From: Chryseobacterium gleum
GTDB taxonomy: Bacteria > Bacteroidota > Bacteroidia > Flavobacteriales_D > Sanyastnellaceae
Direction: 5' to 3'
NCBI GenBank assembly: GCA_945878635.1
Contig: CAMCTV010000004.1
Span: 1-64,000, forward strand
DNA: 64,000 bases
Shown piece by piece: positions 1 to 8,675 of this stretch. A model generated the notes under the pieces. The model was not told where the DNA came from. It did not search any database and saw nothing but the letters and a program-made list of their open reading frames with translations. Position numbers and translations under genes: made by a program. The first letter of the stretch is position 1, and every line of letters begins with the position of its first letter.

Positions 1-261
1 AAAAACAAAGCGGATTATTGGATTACGCTTGAAGCGGACACCAAAAACGGAGGATTGAGCAGTGAATTCATTAGCGCCCTATTGGACATGAAATTGGTAT
101 TGACAGACAATCAAGAACAAATTGTGCGTTACCAAAACAACACCAATACCATCAAAGGTGTGCAATTAAGTTTACCATCCGCTGGTGCAGAGGCCTATAA
201 AAAAGGTAAGTTAAAACTAGAAGATGAATGGCTAAAGCAAATGTTACAGTCCATTTTGTAA
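1..261 (+). CDS. C-terminal 86 residues of an unrecognised protein (gene starts before the window)
   Basis: Frame 1 is open from the first base to a TAA at 259-261, so this is the 3' end of a gene; the TTG at 55 is internal and not a start. The visible part alternates beta-like and polar stretches (ADYWITLEADT, GVQLSLPS) and ends in an amphipathic helix. It lies 57 bases before an LPP20-like lipoprotein gene on the same strand. The phrasing resembles C-terminal halves of LPP20/CsgG-type envelope proteins of Bacteroidota, but that is only an impression and no function is assigned. Confidence 0.8.
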   Translation, partial: KNKADYWITLEADTKNGGLSSEFISALLDMKLVLTDNQEQIVRYQNNTNTIKGVQLSLPSAGAEAYKKGKLKLEDEWLKQMLQSIL

Positions 262-266
262 CTTTG
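259..266 (+). promoter_or_regulatory. Possible -7 element (TAACTTTG) for the LPP20-like lipoprotein
   Basis: TAACTTTG matches the Bacteroidota -7 consensus TAnnTTTG and overlaps the upstream gene's stop codon. The lipoprotein ATG is 52 bases further on. No clear -33 TTG is seen at the usual distance. Confidence 0.35.
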
Positions 267-318
267 GCATTATTCATGTAAAAATCAAAAAACAATCAAA
301 CCCTATAAAAAAACGAAT

Positions 319-921
319 ATGAAAACAATGAAAATTACCATGATGTCCTTGGCGTTAATCGCTGGGATGAGCTTTGCTGCTTGTAAAAAGAACAAGGAAA
401 CTGCAAAAACTGATCAAGGAATCAATCCCAAACAACAAGGAGAAGTATTGATCAATGAGTATTGCTCAGTATCGGAATACGCCACTACAGCAGAAGCTTT
501 CAGAGCTACAGCCACTGGTGAGAGCATGGACAGAGAAACAGCCAAAAAGAAAGCGATGTCCAATGCGCAATCAAAATTGGCAAAGTCTATCAGTACAACC
601 ATGAAAATTGTTGGTGACAACTACGTTAATTCTACTGAGTTCAACAACAAAGAAGAAGTTACTGAAACATTTCAAGAAATGTCAAGAACAGTAGTAGATC
701 AAAACCTAAAAGGTGCAACTGCAATCTGTGAAAAATTAACCCAAAAGCAAGATGGTAACTATGTATGTTATGTTGCTATTGAATTGAAAGGTGAAGGTCT
801 TATGAATGCATACAACGCTAAGTTGTCTCAAAATGAAAAATTGAAAGCTGACTATAACTACGAGAAGTTCAAGGATACTTTCAACAATGAGATGGAGAAA
901 TTGGCCAACGAGCAAAAATAA
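319..921 (+). CDS. LPP20-like lipoprotein
   Basis: 200 residues. The N-terminus (MKTMKITMMSLALIAG...SFAACKK) is a lipoprotein signal with Cys21 as the predicted lipidated residue, so it is probably anchored in the envelope. The segment around residues 65-95 (ATGESMDRETAKKKAMSNAQ) is typical of LPP20-type domains: a short strand, then a helix rich in Ala and Lys. A second half with a YVCYVAIEL strand completes the domain. Members are envelope lipoproteins of poorly defined role, and nothing here points to a substrate. A strong hairpin terminator follows 16 bases after the stop, so the gene ends its transcript. Confidence 0.75.
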   Translation: MKTMKITMMSLALIAGMSFAACKKNKETAKTDQGINPKQQGEVLINEYCSVSEYATTAEAFRATATGESMDRETAKKKAMSNAQSKLAKSISTTMKIVGDNYVNSTEFNNKEEVTETFQEMSRTVVDQNLKGATAICEKLTQKQDGNYVCYVAIELKGEGLMNAYNAKLSQNEKLKADYNYEKFKDTFNNEMEKLANEQK

Positions 922-937
922 ACTCTCTGGTAAAATG

Positions 938-967
938 AAAAAGCCCACCGATTGGTGGGCTTTTTTT
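938..967. terminator. Bidirectional rho-independent terminator
   Basis: GCCCACC-GATT-GGTGGGC forms a 7-bp GC-rich stem flanked by an A-run on the left and a T-run on the right. It can end both the lipoprotein transcript (plus) and the nbaC transcript (minus), which converge here. Confidence 0.9.
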
Positions 968-978
968 ATGGGTAAAAA

Positions 979-1506
979 TCAAACAAATCGAGGGTCTGTT
1001 TCCATGATTTGCCCACAAGATTGGCAAGTGCGCAAATCCTGACTGCTATAAAAATGACGAAACCTCGGAAGAAAATCTTTTTCAATGTTCTCTAAAACAA
1101 AAAAATCCTCGTGCAACTTGTGATTGCATGATTCACAAAACCACATCAAACCATCTTTCATTTCGCGATCCGCTCTTTTCACCTCAATCACCAAACCAAC
1201 AGTATTCTCTCCTCTGCGCGGCTGATGCGGAATACCCGCAGGAAGTAAAAACATTTCACCCTCTTTGATCTCAATATCAACTGCCTTTCCTTCTTCTTGT
1301 ATACCTACCACGATATCACCCTGCAACTGATAAAAAAGTTCCTCCGTTTCATTGTAATGATAGTCTTTTCGCGCATTGGGTCCACCTACCATCATAACGA
1401 TATAATCTCCTGCATCTTTGTACAAATTTTTATTTCCGACAGGGGGTTTAAGCAAATCCCTATTCTCATCAATCCATTGCTGGATGTTAAAAGGCCTTCT
1501 AATCAT
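979..1506 (-). CDS. nbaC: 3-hydroxyanthranilate 3,4-dioxygenase
   Basis: 175 residues, full length for the bacterial enzyme. It opens the ring of 3-hydroxyanthranilate with O2 to give 2-amino-3-carboxymuconate semialdehyde, in the kynurenine route of tryptophan breakdown or de novo NAD synthesis. It is a cupin with the expected Fe(II) ligands His50, Glu56 and His94. The C-terminal tail carries two CxxC pairs (Cys124/127 and Cys161/164), the rubredoxin-like second metal site of bacterial members. It lies 3 bases downstream of the GGGP synthase gene on the same strand and probably shares its transcript, although the two functions are unrelated. No other kynurenine gene is in the window. Confidence 0.95.
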   Translation of the reverse strand: MIRRPFNIQQWIDENRDLLKPPVGNKNLYKDAGDYIVMMVGGPNARKDYHYNETEELFYQLQGDIVVGIQEEGKAVDIEIKEGEMFLLPAGIPHQPRRGENTVGLVIEVKRADREMKDGLMWFCESCNHKLHEDFFVLENIEKDFLPRFRHFYSSQDLRTCQSCGQIMETDPRFV

Positions 1507-1509
1507 AAA

Positions 1510-2232
1510 CTATATTGTTATTCTTTTCAATTCATTCAAAAATTGAGGATCTTCTTCAATCTTACTTCCAACCACCACCCACCGTGCACCACCATCCCAT
1601 GCATCCGTTATTTGTTCAATGCTATGAATACCTCCACCGACAAACAATGGCAATGAGCACTCACCAGAAACAGCTTTAATCACTTCCTTTGAAATGGCGT
1701 ATTGTGCGCCGCTTCCTGCATCCAAATAAACCAAGCGCATGCCCAACTGCTCACCGGCCAGTGCGGTTGCAGCGGCCAAATGAGGCTTATCCATTGGAAT
1801 GGGGACCGTGTTGCTGATGTATGAAACAGTAGTTGGCTTTCCTCCATCCACTAAAATGTATGCTGTAGGTAAAAAATCCAGGCTAGCATCCCGCAAGGCC
1901 CTTGCATGCACCACGTGTTGCCCAATTAAAAACTCTGCGTTTCTTCCAGATAACAAAGACAACAGTAAAACGCCATCGGCTTCGGCGCATATTTGAGCTC
2001 CTGAACCTGGAAAAATCCACACAGGCAATCCACTTTTCTTACAATGCAAAATGCATGAGCGGAGATTGTCTTTATGCAAAAAACTACCACCAACCAAAAT
2101 TAATTTCACCCCACATTCTTTTGCCATAAATGACAATCTTTCCCAAGAGTCTGGATGACCAATGTCAGGGTCTACCAACATAGCAATACCCCGTGAGTTC
2201 AACCAATCAGGCAATTTCTTTGCTTGCATCAT
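1510..2232 (-). CDS. Geranylgeranylglyceryl phosphate synthase family protein (group II, PcrB-like)
   Basis: About 240 residues from the ATG at 2232; the open frame runs 21 codons further upstream, but those residues (MFFEILIFFRN...) do not look coding. It is a TIM-barrel prenyltransferase that joins sn-glycerol-1-phosphate to a polyprenyl diphosphate. Visible motifs are LVDPDIG near the start, VYLDAGSGA, a VGGGI phosphate-binding turn and a VVVGSKIEED end, all normal for the family. Bacteroidota carry group II members reported to use geranylgeranyl diphosphate; the physiological ether lipid product is unclear. It is followed immediately by nbaC. Confidence 0.88.
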   Translation of the reverse strand: MMQAKKLPDWLNSRGIAMLVDPDIGHPDSWERLSFMAKECGVKLILVGGSFLHKDNLRSCILHCKKSGLPVWIFPGSGAQICAEADGVLLLSLLSGRNAEFLIGQHVVHARALRDASLDFLPTAYILVDGGKPTTVSYISNTVPIPMDKPHLAAATALAGEQLGMRLVYLDAGSGAQYAISKEVIKAVSGECSLPLFVGGGIHSIEQITDAWDGGARWVVVGSKIEEDPQFLNELKRITI

Positions 2233-2338
2233 GAAGTAAAAATAACGGATAAAATGAACATCATTCCTGAAAAAAATCAATATTTCAAAAAACAAGATTT
2301 ACTAACACCCTACCGTTAACACAAAAAACCAAATGCAC

Positions 2339-2369
2339 TTGATATGCGCATAGAATTGGTATAGTTTCG
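2339..2369 (+). promoter_or_regulatory. Possible ftsZ promoter
   Basis: TTG at 2339-2341 and TAGTTTCG at 2362-2369 are 20 bases apart, close to the Bacteroidota -33/-7 arrangement (TAnnTTTG with one mismatch). The ftsZ ATG is 36 bases downstream. This lies in the 173-base gap between the divergent GGGP synthase and ftsZ. Confidence 0.4.
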
Positions 2370-2405
2370 AAACATTAAAGTGCAATAAACTAATTTTTTC
2401 AGATA

Positions 2406-4148
2406 ATGGAGTTCCAAAGCCTCAATTTTGATTTACAGCCTGAGTGCAATTCACTCATCAAAGTTATTGGTGTAGGTGGTGGTGGTTCAAACGCCGTCAA
2501 TTACATGTACAACCAAGGCATCAAAGGTGTCGATTTTATCATTTGCAACACCGATGCCCAAGCCATTGAAGTATCACCTGTTCCGCATAAAATTCAATTG
2601 GGTGCCAACCTAACTGAAGGTCGCGGAGCTGGTTCTTCTCCAGTTGTTGGAAGAGATGCCGCTTTGGAAAGCATTGAAGCAGTAAGAAACATATTGCACA
2701 ACGAAAAGAGTAAAACCAGCATGGTATTTATTACTGCTGGAATGGGCGGTGGAACTGGGACTGGAGCCGCTCCAATCATTGCACAAATGTGCAAAGAGAT
2801 GGGCATTCTTACCGTTGGTATCATCACAGTACCTTTCACTTTTGAAGGTAAGATGCGCCACCATCATGCTGAGGAAGGGGTGAAAGATATGAGAAATTCC
2901 GTGGATACATTGCTTATCATTCGCAATGACAAACTCCGCGAATTGTTTGGCAATTTGACCATGAATAAGGCTTTTGGTCATGCCGATGAAGTATTGTGCA
3001 CAGCGGCGAAAGGAATTGCAGAAGTGATGACCTTAACAGGCTTGGTCAATGTTGATATGAATGACGTGAAAACGGTCATGAAAGACAGCGGTGTTGCCAT
3101 CATGGGAAGCGGAAGAGCCAGTGGAGAAAACAGAGCCAAGCGCGCTGTAGAAACCGCATTGGAATCCCCACTTTTAAATGACAACGATATTTTTGGAGCC
3201 AAGCATGTTCTATTAAATATTACACACGGTGAAGAAGAATTACTGATGGACGAGGTAACAGAAATTACCGATGCCATTCAAGACCGTGCAGGACTAAACG
3301 CCAATGTAATCTGGGGATATGGTCAAGACAATCGTCTTGGTGCAGACATCTCCGTTACAGTTATTGCTACAGGCTGGGATGCCAAAGGCATTGATAACGT
3401 AATTCCTGGGATCGAAAAAACGGAGCAAGTGGTGGTAGATGTTCATGTAGCTGCTGAAGAAGTGGCCATTCAAAAACCCATCGCTGTGGTACATGAAGTT
3501 ACCCAACCACTGGCAAGTCCTGTAATGCGCATTGAATTGGAAGAAATTTCCAATAACAATGTCATTCTTGAGCCCGTTGCATTAGAAGACAATACAGAAG
3601 TTGAATTGCACCAAACAGAGGTAGCATTTGAAATTGAAATTCCAGAAGAACCTAAAACAATTGATTTGTTTGAAATGAGCGCTCCAGTAGAAGTGCCTCA
3701 GATGGTTCAGGAAGAGTTGACATTTGAGCAGGAAGAAGTTAAAATGAAATTCAATGTTCAAGAATCATTGAACGAAGATGTTTTCAAAGTAGTTGGATTT
3801 GGAGAGCCGGAAATAACCGCCGAAAACAGAGCTGCCGCACCTGAGGCTTCAATGAATCTAAAGGAAAGAGCAACAGATAGCATTGATCGTTCTTCCATTA
3901 ACCAATTGCAAATTGAAAGATCTGACCGCATCAAACAAATCTGCATGAAATTAAAAAGCCCTGGTGGATTAAACTCATTGGAAGATGAGCCAGCCTACTT
4001 GCGCAAAAAAGTTGTTTTGGATAACCCTCCCGCAAGCAATGAAAGCCAAGCTTCTCGCTTTGGAATATCAGAAACAACCGATTTAAATGGAGAGAAACGA
4101 TATGGCCTAAGCGATAACAATCCCTTTCTACACGACAATGTAGATTGA
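2406..4148 (+). CDS. ftsZ: Cell division protein FtsZ
   Basis: 580 residues. A tubulin-like GTPase that polymerises into the division ring at midcell. The nucleotide-binding core is clear: VIGVGGGGSNAV near residues 20-31, the GGGTGTG signature at 114-120 and the T7 loop NVDMND at 215-220, which completes the GTPase site of the next subunit. Residues 345-510 are a long acidic, low-complexity linker, and the protein ends with the Bacteroidota-type tail FLHDNVD, the likely docking peptide for membrane tethers such as FtsA. It stands alone: a divergent lipid gene lies upstream and a terminator with a convergent gene downstream, so it is not joined to ftsQ/ftsA here. Confidence 0.99.
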   Translation: MEFQSLNFDLQPECNSLIKVIGVGGGGSNAVNYMYNQGIKGVDFIICNTDAQAIEVSPVPHKIQLGANLTEGRGAGSSPVVGRDAALESIEAVRNILHNEKSKTSMVFITAGMGGGTGTGAAPIIAQMCKEMGILTVGIITVPFTFEGKMRHHHAEEGVKDMRNSVDTLLIIRNDKLRELFGNLTMNKAFGHADEVLCTAAKGIAEVMTLTGLVNVDMNDVKTVMKDSGVAIMGSGRASGENRAKRAVETALESPLLNDNDIFGAKHVLLNITHGEEELLMDEVTEITDAIQDRAGLNANVIWGYGQDNRLGADISVTVIATGWDAKGIDNVIPGIEKTEQVVVDVHVAAEEVAIQKPIAVVHEVTQPLASPVMRIELEEISNNNVILEPVALEDNTEVELHQTEVAFEIEIPEEPKTIDLFEMSAPVEVPQMVQEELTFEQEEVKMKFNVQESLNEDVFKVVGFGEPEITAENRAAAPEASMNLKERATDSIDRSSINQLQIERSDRIKQICMKLKSPGGLNSLEDEPAYLRKKVVLDNPPASNESQASRFGISETTDLNGEKRYGLSDNNPFLHDNVD

Positions 4149-4170
4149 GCCCTGAATACAACACAACAAC

Positions 4171-4200
4171 AAAAAAGGACTGAGTAATCAGTCCTTTTTT
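4171..4200. terminator. Bidirectional terminator after ftsZ
   Basis: A 13-bp stem (AAAAAAGGACTGA / TCAGTCCTTTTTT) closed by a GTAA loop, with A- and T-runs built into the stem ends. It serves ftsZ and the convergent gene at 4221. Confidence 0.92.
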
Positions 4201-4220
4201 CATTGTCTTACGCTACAATT

Positions 4221-4748
4221 TTATACTTTGACCGCGTCCAACATCGAATGGGCCAATTGCTGGCGCTTCCATTCATAGTAGGCAAATCCATAGGTCCAAA
4301 AAACCGCCCAACTGCTGTATAGTAAAATAACAATCACCGTCAACCACCAACGCTCCGACACAATTTGTCCTTGCTCATCCTTCACCAAAAAAGGTTCATA
4401 CTTCCAAATAAAGTTCCATACACCCGTTAAAAACAAAGCTGAAGAAACCAAAAAACTCAAAGCCACAACGCCAATAACGGCTGATTTATTGGGTCGCGTT
4501 CCCTCAGATGAAGAGTGATTCCAATAACCCACTACCCTATTGCGCTCATCATGAACAATTGAAACATCTTCTTGGTAGCGCGTGTGATAAAGACCATCAT
4601 TCATACCGATAAAAATGATATCATTCAATTTGACCCAACGCTGAGGTCCTTTTTTCTCTTCTCCATCTATAACACTGGTTCCGCCTTGTTGAAGCGAACC
4701 ACGAGTCAAGACCAAGTTTGTTGAAGGAAACAATATTCTTAATTTCAT
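4221..4748 (-). CDS. Unrecognised two-helix membrane protein
   Basis: 175 residues, family not recognised. Residues 1-88 are soluble, with a KLNDIIFIG...LYHTRYQ segment and a YWNHSS turn. Two hydrophobic helices follow at about 90-112 and 134-158, separated by a short loop with KDEQG, so it is likely an inner-membrane protein. The layout recalls small DUF3592-type proteins, but no motif secures that. It is the last gene of a minus-strand run that starts at 8624 and lies 23 bases after the PD40/OmpA-like gene. Confidence 0.65.
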   Translation of the reverse strand: MKLRILFPSTNLVLTRGSLQQGGTSVIDGEEKKGPQRWVKLNDIIFIGMNDGLYHTRYQEDVSIVHDERNRVVGYWNHSSSEGTRPNKSAVIGVVALSFLVSSALFLTGVWNFIWKYEPFLVKDEQGQIVSERWWLTVIVILLYSSWAVFWTYGFAYYEWKRQQLAHSMLDAVKV

Positions 4749-4771
4749 GGATCAAAAATAATTCAAAAGCG

Positions 4772-6217
4772 TTATTGAAACGCGATCTCCACTTTTCTAT
4801 CCCGAACATTAATCCCACTGCTCTGAGGAATTGTTATCTCCACATCAATTTGATTGAGCAATGTTCCATGTGCCATCAGGAAACTTTGAACGGAAAACGC
4901 CCTCTCCCAAGCCAGTCTTTCATTCGATGCCAAATCTCCTGCTGCATCATATGAACCCATCAATTTAACCTTCTCCATGGGATGAAGCAACAAATACATG
5001 CTCAACTCAATCAGTTCTTTTGTGTAAACATCCTCCAATGCTGATTGATTTTTCTGAAACAAAACGGTAGGTGTTGGGGGTCGATTAGAACGGAGAGGCG
5101 AATAAACCAACCCGCTGTTGTCTGCCAATAAATCGGATTCATCCTTCACTACTAACCATTGCACATCACCCAATTGAAGCCCCAAGTACTCCCATGAAAC
5201 CCTCCCACCAGCATCCGTTATCAATTGCGCAATCGTTTTTCCGTGCTTGTCTTCTATGCGAAATGACTCATAGGACAGCGGTCTATTCAAAGAGTCCAGA
5301 AACTGCCATTGGTTTACGACACCCAAGGACAATACTACGCATCCCTTTGAATCCTCAAAAGTTTCCAAGTGAATTCCATTCTTTCTCCAAGTAAAAGGCT
5401 GATTAAAAACAAAACAAAAAGAATCCTGTTCCAATTTCTTTTTCAACTCAAACAAAGCGTTCTTGTTAGGGGATGCCTGTTGCCGATTGGAAACCAACCA
5501 ACCACTCTCTTCTGACCACATCACCCACTGAAAATCATCAGCGTCAGAATTGATTGGCGACTCCAATTGCCATCGAACACCAAAAGATTCTTGAGTTGGT
5601 GAAAGGAATATATCCCAATCGCCGCGTTCTGTTCTTGAGGAGAAACACAATCCATCAATATTCATTATTGGATAACGTTCATCTGCATTGGTATTGATGC
5701 CCATACCCAAATTTTGAGCCTCTGACCAATGTCCATTGACCCATTTGATTCTGTATAGATCCCAACCTCCGATACCTCCTGCTCTATCCGAAGAAAAATA
5801 CAACCACTGTTCTCGTTGATCAAAAAATGGTTCAGCATCATTGCCCAACATATCCGCCATCAAAACATCCAGCACACCGTTTTTCTTGCAAAAAATCTTC
5901 CTCATTTGCTTTCCATTCACTGAATGAATCTGCGTAAAAAACAACAAACTATCGGATTCAAATCCAGGTCCAATTCCTGACCAAACATTTTGCTCGGCAG
6001 TGAATCCATTGTCTTTAAAGTCAATCGATTTCCACTGAACATCTGTTTTCCAAGTATCCTGCTGGGAATTGGCTACAAATGAAGTCACAACAGCGGGAAT
6101 ACCGGTATTAAGAAATAGAGCGTGACCTTGATTTGAAATGGGAATAGACGTGCACGACCACTGGGCAAGAACTTGTCCGGTTGTCAAAATGAATACAATC
6201 ATCCACAGCATTCGCAT
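4772..6217 (-). CDS. Outer-membrane PD40 beta-propeller protein with OmpA-like C-terminus
   Basis: 481 residues with a signal peptide (MRMLWMIVFILTTGQVLAQ). The first half has PD40/TolB-type blades: EPFF..REQWLYFSSDRAGGIGGWDLY followed by a second ERYPIMNIDGLCFSS...DWDIF. The last 100 residues read as an OmpA-like peptidoglycan-binding domain: LFQKNQSALED, then SYDAAGD..SNERLAWERA, which fits the TDxxG...NxxLSxxRA pattern. Proteins of this build tie the outer membrane to peptidoglycan; the T9SS protein PorE has a related build with added TPRs, which are not seen here. It is too divergent to call PorE. It sits in a minus-strand run with DUF3109 and radical SAM genes. Confidence 0.75.
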   Translation of the reverse strand: MRMLWMIVFILTTGQVLAQWSCTSIPISNQGHALFLNTGIPAVVTSFVANSQQDTWKTDVQWKSIDFKDNGFTAEQNVWSGIGPGFESDSLLFFTQIHSVNGKQMRKIFCKKNGVLDVLMADMLGNDAEPFFDQREQWLYFSSDRAGGIGGWDLYRIKWVNGHWSEAQNLGMGINTNADERYPIMNIDGLCFSSRTERGDWDIFLSPTQESFGVRWQLESPINSDADDFQWVMWSEESGWLVSNRQQASPNKNALFELKKKLEQDSFCFVFNQPFTWRKNGIHLETFEDSKGCVVLSLGVVNQWQFLDSLNRPLSYESFRIEDKHGKTIAQLITDAGGRVSWEYLGLQLGDVQWLVVKDESDLLADNSGLVYSPLRSNRPPTPTVLFQKNQSALEDVYTKELIELSMYLLLHPMEKVKLMGSYDAAGDLASNERLAWERAFSVQSFLMAHGTLLNQIDVEITIPQSSGINVRDRKVEIAFQ

Positions 6218-6285
6218 GGAAACAAATTTCCGCCAATCTAAACCACTTTGTGGCCTAAAAACAAAGAGGTTTGAACATCACCCGG

Positions 6286-6867
6286 TTAATCCTCTTCCCT
6301 CTGAAGCGCATCATATACCAGTTCCGCTTCATCAAACCATTCCTGACCAAATTTTCTAATCAACGGTTCTTTCAAAAATCGAAATACGGGAACCTTCAAT
6401 TTTGAACCACATTCACATGCCGGCTCACAAATTCCCCATCGATGAAAATTAACACCGGTGTATTCCTTGAGTTCATTGGTTCTGATTGGATAGAGATGGC
6501 AACTGATGGGTTTTTTCCATTGTGTTTTGCCATCCAGAAAAGCTTTTTCATATCCGCATTTTGCAATTCCATTTTGGTCATAAAAAACAAAAGCACAAGC
6601 ACCGTGATCACCGTACAACGGAGTTGTCAATTCTTGATCGTCATCTACTACCACAAATCCTTTTTCCTCAACTACAGAAACGTGCTCTTGAGGGAGATAT
6701 GGTTTAACCAATGGCCAATATTTTTCTAATTCATCCACTTCCTCCAATGTCAAAGGCGCGCCACTGCTGCCTTCAACACAACAAGCACCTTTGCATGCGC
6801 TGAGATCACAGACAAATTGCTCCTCAAAAATATCCTCGCTGACCAATGTAGTCCCTATAATTATCAT
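6286..6867 (-). CDS. DUF3109 family protein
   Basis: 193 residues. Function unknown. It has many ordered Cys residues (FVCDLSACKGACC near the start, HGACAF, AKCGYE, ISCHLYP, GICEPACECG), consistent with an iron-sulfur or zinc-binding protein and matching DUF3109 along its length. No signal peptide, so cytoplasmic. It starts 9 bases after the radical SAM gene's stop, so the two are almost certainly co-transcribed. Family members recur across Bacteroidota with no known activity. Confidence 0.85.
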   Translation of the reverse strand: MIIIGTTLVSEDIFEEQFVCDLSACKGACCVEGSSGAPLTLEEVDELEKYWPLVKPYLPQEHVSVVEEKGFVVVDDDQELTTPLYGDHGACAFVFYDQNGIAKCGYEKAFLDGKTQWKKPISCHLYPIRTNELKEYTGVNFHRWGICEPACECGSKLKVPVFRFLKEPLIRKFGQEWFDEAELVYDALQREED

Positions 6868-6876
6868 GCAACAAAA

Positions 6877-7881
6877 CTACACCCAAACCTTGGTTCCTTC
6901 CGAACAATTGGAACAAATATCAATGCTCTTTCTGCTGTTCATCAATTGACTACGAAACCTTTTGTATTCGTCATTGTTCCATACCTCATTCAACGATTGG
7001 TTTCTGAGACTTCCCATCTTGTAGGCTGCATCCTTATCAAAACAACAAGGAACAATGCCACCGTCCCAAGTAATGACACAAGATGACCACAAACGCCAAC
7101 AATGGTTATCCAATTCACTCTTAATCACCCATTGACCTTGGGCATTCTTTCTGTAACGTCTGTATTTTTCATTCACGGGCATCAACGGATGATCATCAGA
7201 CGGATGATACAACTGCGCTGTTTTCCACTTAACCTCATTCACTCCTGCTGATTTGGCCCATGCACTAATCTCCTCCACTTCATGCTCATTGGGTTTAACC
7301 ACCAATGTTTGCACGATGATGCGCGGATGGTTAACTTTTCTTTTCCGCTTTTCAGCAACCAAAAGTGCAACCGCTTTCTTCACCTCATCAACCCTACCAT
7401 TGACGCGGTATTGCTCATAGACCTCTTGCGTGAAGCCATCCAAACTGATGATGATACGATCTAATCCGCTATCGATAATGTCTGACACCATTTTTTGATT
7501 CATAAAATGGGCATTGGTCGAAACGGCGGTATATATTCTAGCCTGATGAGCAAGCTGGATCATCTTTATCAACTGCGGATGAATAAATGGCTCACCTTGA
7601 AAATAAAAATTGACATGAAAAACAAATTTATTCCATTCCGTTAACCAGAATTTGAATTCTTCCAACTTAAGATTTCCAGTTGGTCTTGAAAACACTTTCA
7701 ATCCAGAAGGACACTCTGGACATCCCAGATTACAAGCCGTTGTTGGTTCAACACTTAAGCTAATAGGAAGACCCGGATGATGGGCATTTCTTTGATAAAA
7801 TCCTTTGTAAACCAAAAAAGCATTCCAACACTTTTTAAAAGTGACTGCCCGTAAAAACCGAAGTGCATCGCGCCAAAACAT
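6877..7881 (-). CDS. Radical SAM protein with SPASM-type C-terminal cluster region
   Basis: 334 residues. The radical SAM motif Cys50-x3-Cys54-x2-Cys57 (ACNLGCPEC) binds the [4Fe-4S] cluster that cleaves S-adenosylmethionine. Residues 90-240 follow the radical SAM barrel (YFQGEPF, ISLDGFTQEVYEQYR). The C-terminus has the SPASM/twitch spacing of extra Cys: WDGGIVPCCFDK, then DICSNC near the end. SPASM enzymes modify peptides or proteins or act in cofactor assembly; no peptide substrate gene is seen nearby, so the substrate is open. Its ATG overlaps the stop of the SIMPL gene by one base. Confidence 0.88.
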   Translation of the reverse strand: MFWRDALRFLRAVTFKKCWNAFLVYKGFYQRNAHHPGLPISLSVEPTTACNLGCPECPSGLKVFSRPTGNLKLEEFKFWLTEWNKFVFHVNFYFQGEPFIHPQLIKMIQLAHQARIYTAVSTNAHFMNQKMVSDIIDSGLDRIIISLDGFTQEVYEQYRVNGRVDEVKKAVALLVAEKRKRKVNHPRIIVQTLVVKPNEHEVEEISAWAKSAGVNEVKWKTAQLYHPSDDHPLMPVNEKYRRYRKNAQGQWVIKSELDNHCWRLWSSCVITWDGGIVPCCFDKDAAYKMGSLRNQSLNEVWNNDEYKRFRSQLMNSRKSIDICSNCSEGTKVWV

Positions 7882-8624
7882 TAGTCCTCCACACTAAATC
7901 GCAATGACATCGTAATGCTGGCCGACTTCTCCTTGGAGCTCGTATTGAAAGAACCACCCCAGGAGTACTCATCCTCTGAGGAATTGGGTGCAACAATTTG
8001 AAAAACCCCCATATCTCCGTTCTTTAAAACGCCCAGAGCACAACCAGACTCTTCTGCAATTTTCTGAGCGCGAAGCGCTGCGTCTTTTGTGGCCTCTGCA
8101 ATCATCTCAATTTTCAGTGCCGCCAATTGTGTGTAATAGTATTCTGGACGCATGGAATTCAATTCAAGTCCTTTGTTGATCAGTTCAGTCACTTCACGGG
8201 ACAGCGCTTCCACTTTGTCTACCTCCTTGGACTCTATCTTCACTTCTTGTGAGAGGTTGTAACCGTTGAAATAAGATGTTGAGTTTCCGTCTCTGTCTGT
8301 TTCAGTTCTGTATACTTTCTCAATTTCAACGGCAGAAAAAACCAAATCTCCTTTCTTCATTCCTTTGGAAGTCAGGTAATCACCCAACAATTTGGTATCC
8401 GCATTGAGTGCATCATAGGCTTCCTTTAAGGTCGGTGCATAGCGCGAATATTGACCCCTCCATACAATCAAATCGGAGGTAAATGTCTTCTCGGCTTTGC
8501 CTGTAACTGCTATCGCATCCTCATGACGATTGCGATTTTGAATGGCATTCCCCAAAATGTATGCGGTGATGATGACACTCAATCCAATCAAAAGTTGCGG
8601 TATATTTTTTTTCAATGCGTCCAT
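7881..8624 (-). CDS. SIMPL domain (DUF541) protein
   Basis: 247 residues. One N-terminal helix (QLLIGLSVIITAYILGNAIQ) acts as a membrane anchor or uncleaved signal, then a SIMPL domain with its usual VTGKAEKTFTSDLIVWRG opening and a YTQLAALKIEMIAEATKDA helix. SIMPL proteins are periplasmic or membrane-anchored and of unknown biochemical role; some affect oxidative stress tolerance. It is the first gene of the minus-strand run ending at 4221 and is divergent from the dehydrogenase gene. Confidence 0.88.
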   Translation of the reverse strand: MDALKKNIPQLLIGLSVIITAYILGNAIQNRNRHEDAIAVTGKAEKTFTSDLIVWRGQYSRYAPTLKEAYDALNADTKLLGDYLTSKGMKKGDLVFSAVEIEKVYRTETDRDGNSTSYFNGYNLSQEVKIESKEVDKVEALSREVTELINKGLELNSMRPEYYYTQLAALKIEMIAEATKDAALRAQKIAEESGCALGVLKNGDMGVFQIVAPNSSEDEYSWGGSFNTSSKEKSASITMSLRFSVED

Positions 8625-8641
8625 AATCTATCGTTCGTCTT

Positions 8642-8649
8642 CAAATATA
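8642..8649 (-). promoter_or_regulatory. Possible -7 element for the SIMPL-radical SAM run
   Basis: On the minus strand the bases read TATATTTG, an exact TAnnTTTG match, 18 bases upstream of the SIMPL ATG at 8624. No convincing -33 TTG is at the standard spacing. Confidence 0.35.
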
Positions 8650-8675
8650 GCGGTTTCAACGATTATCTTTACGCC

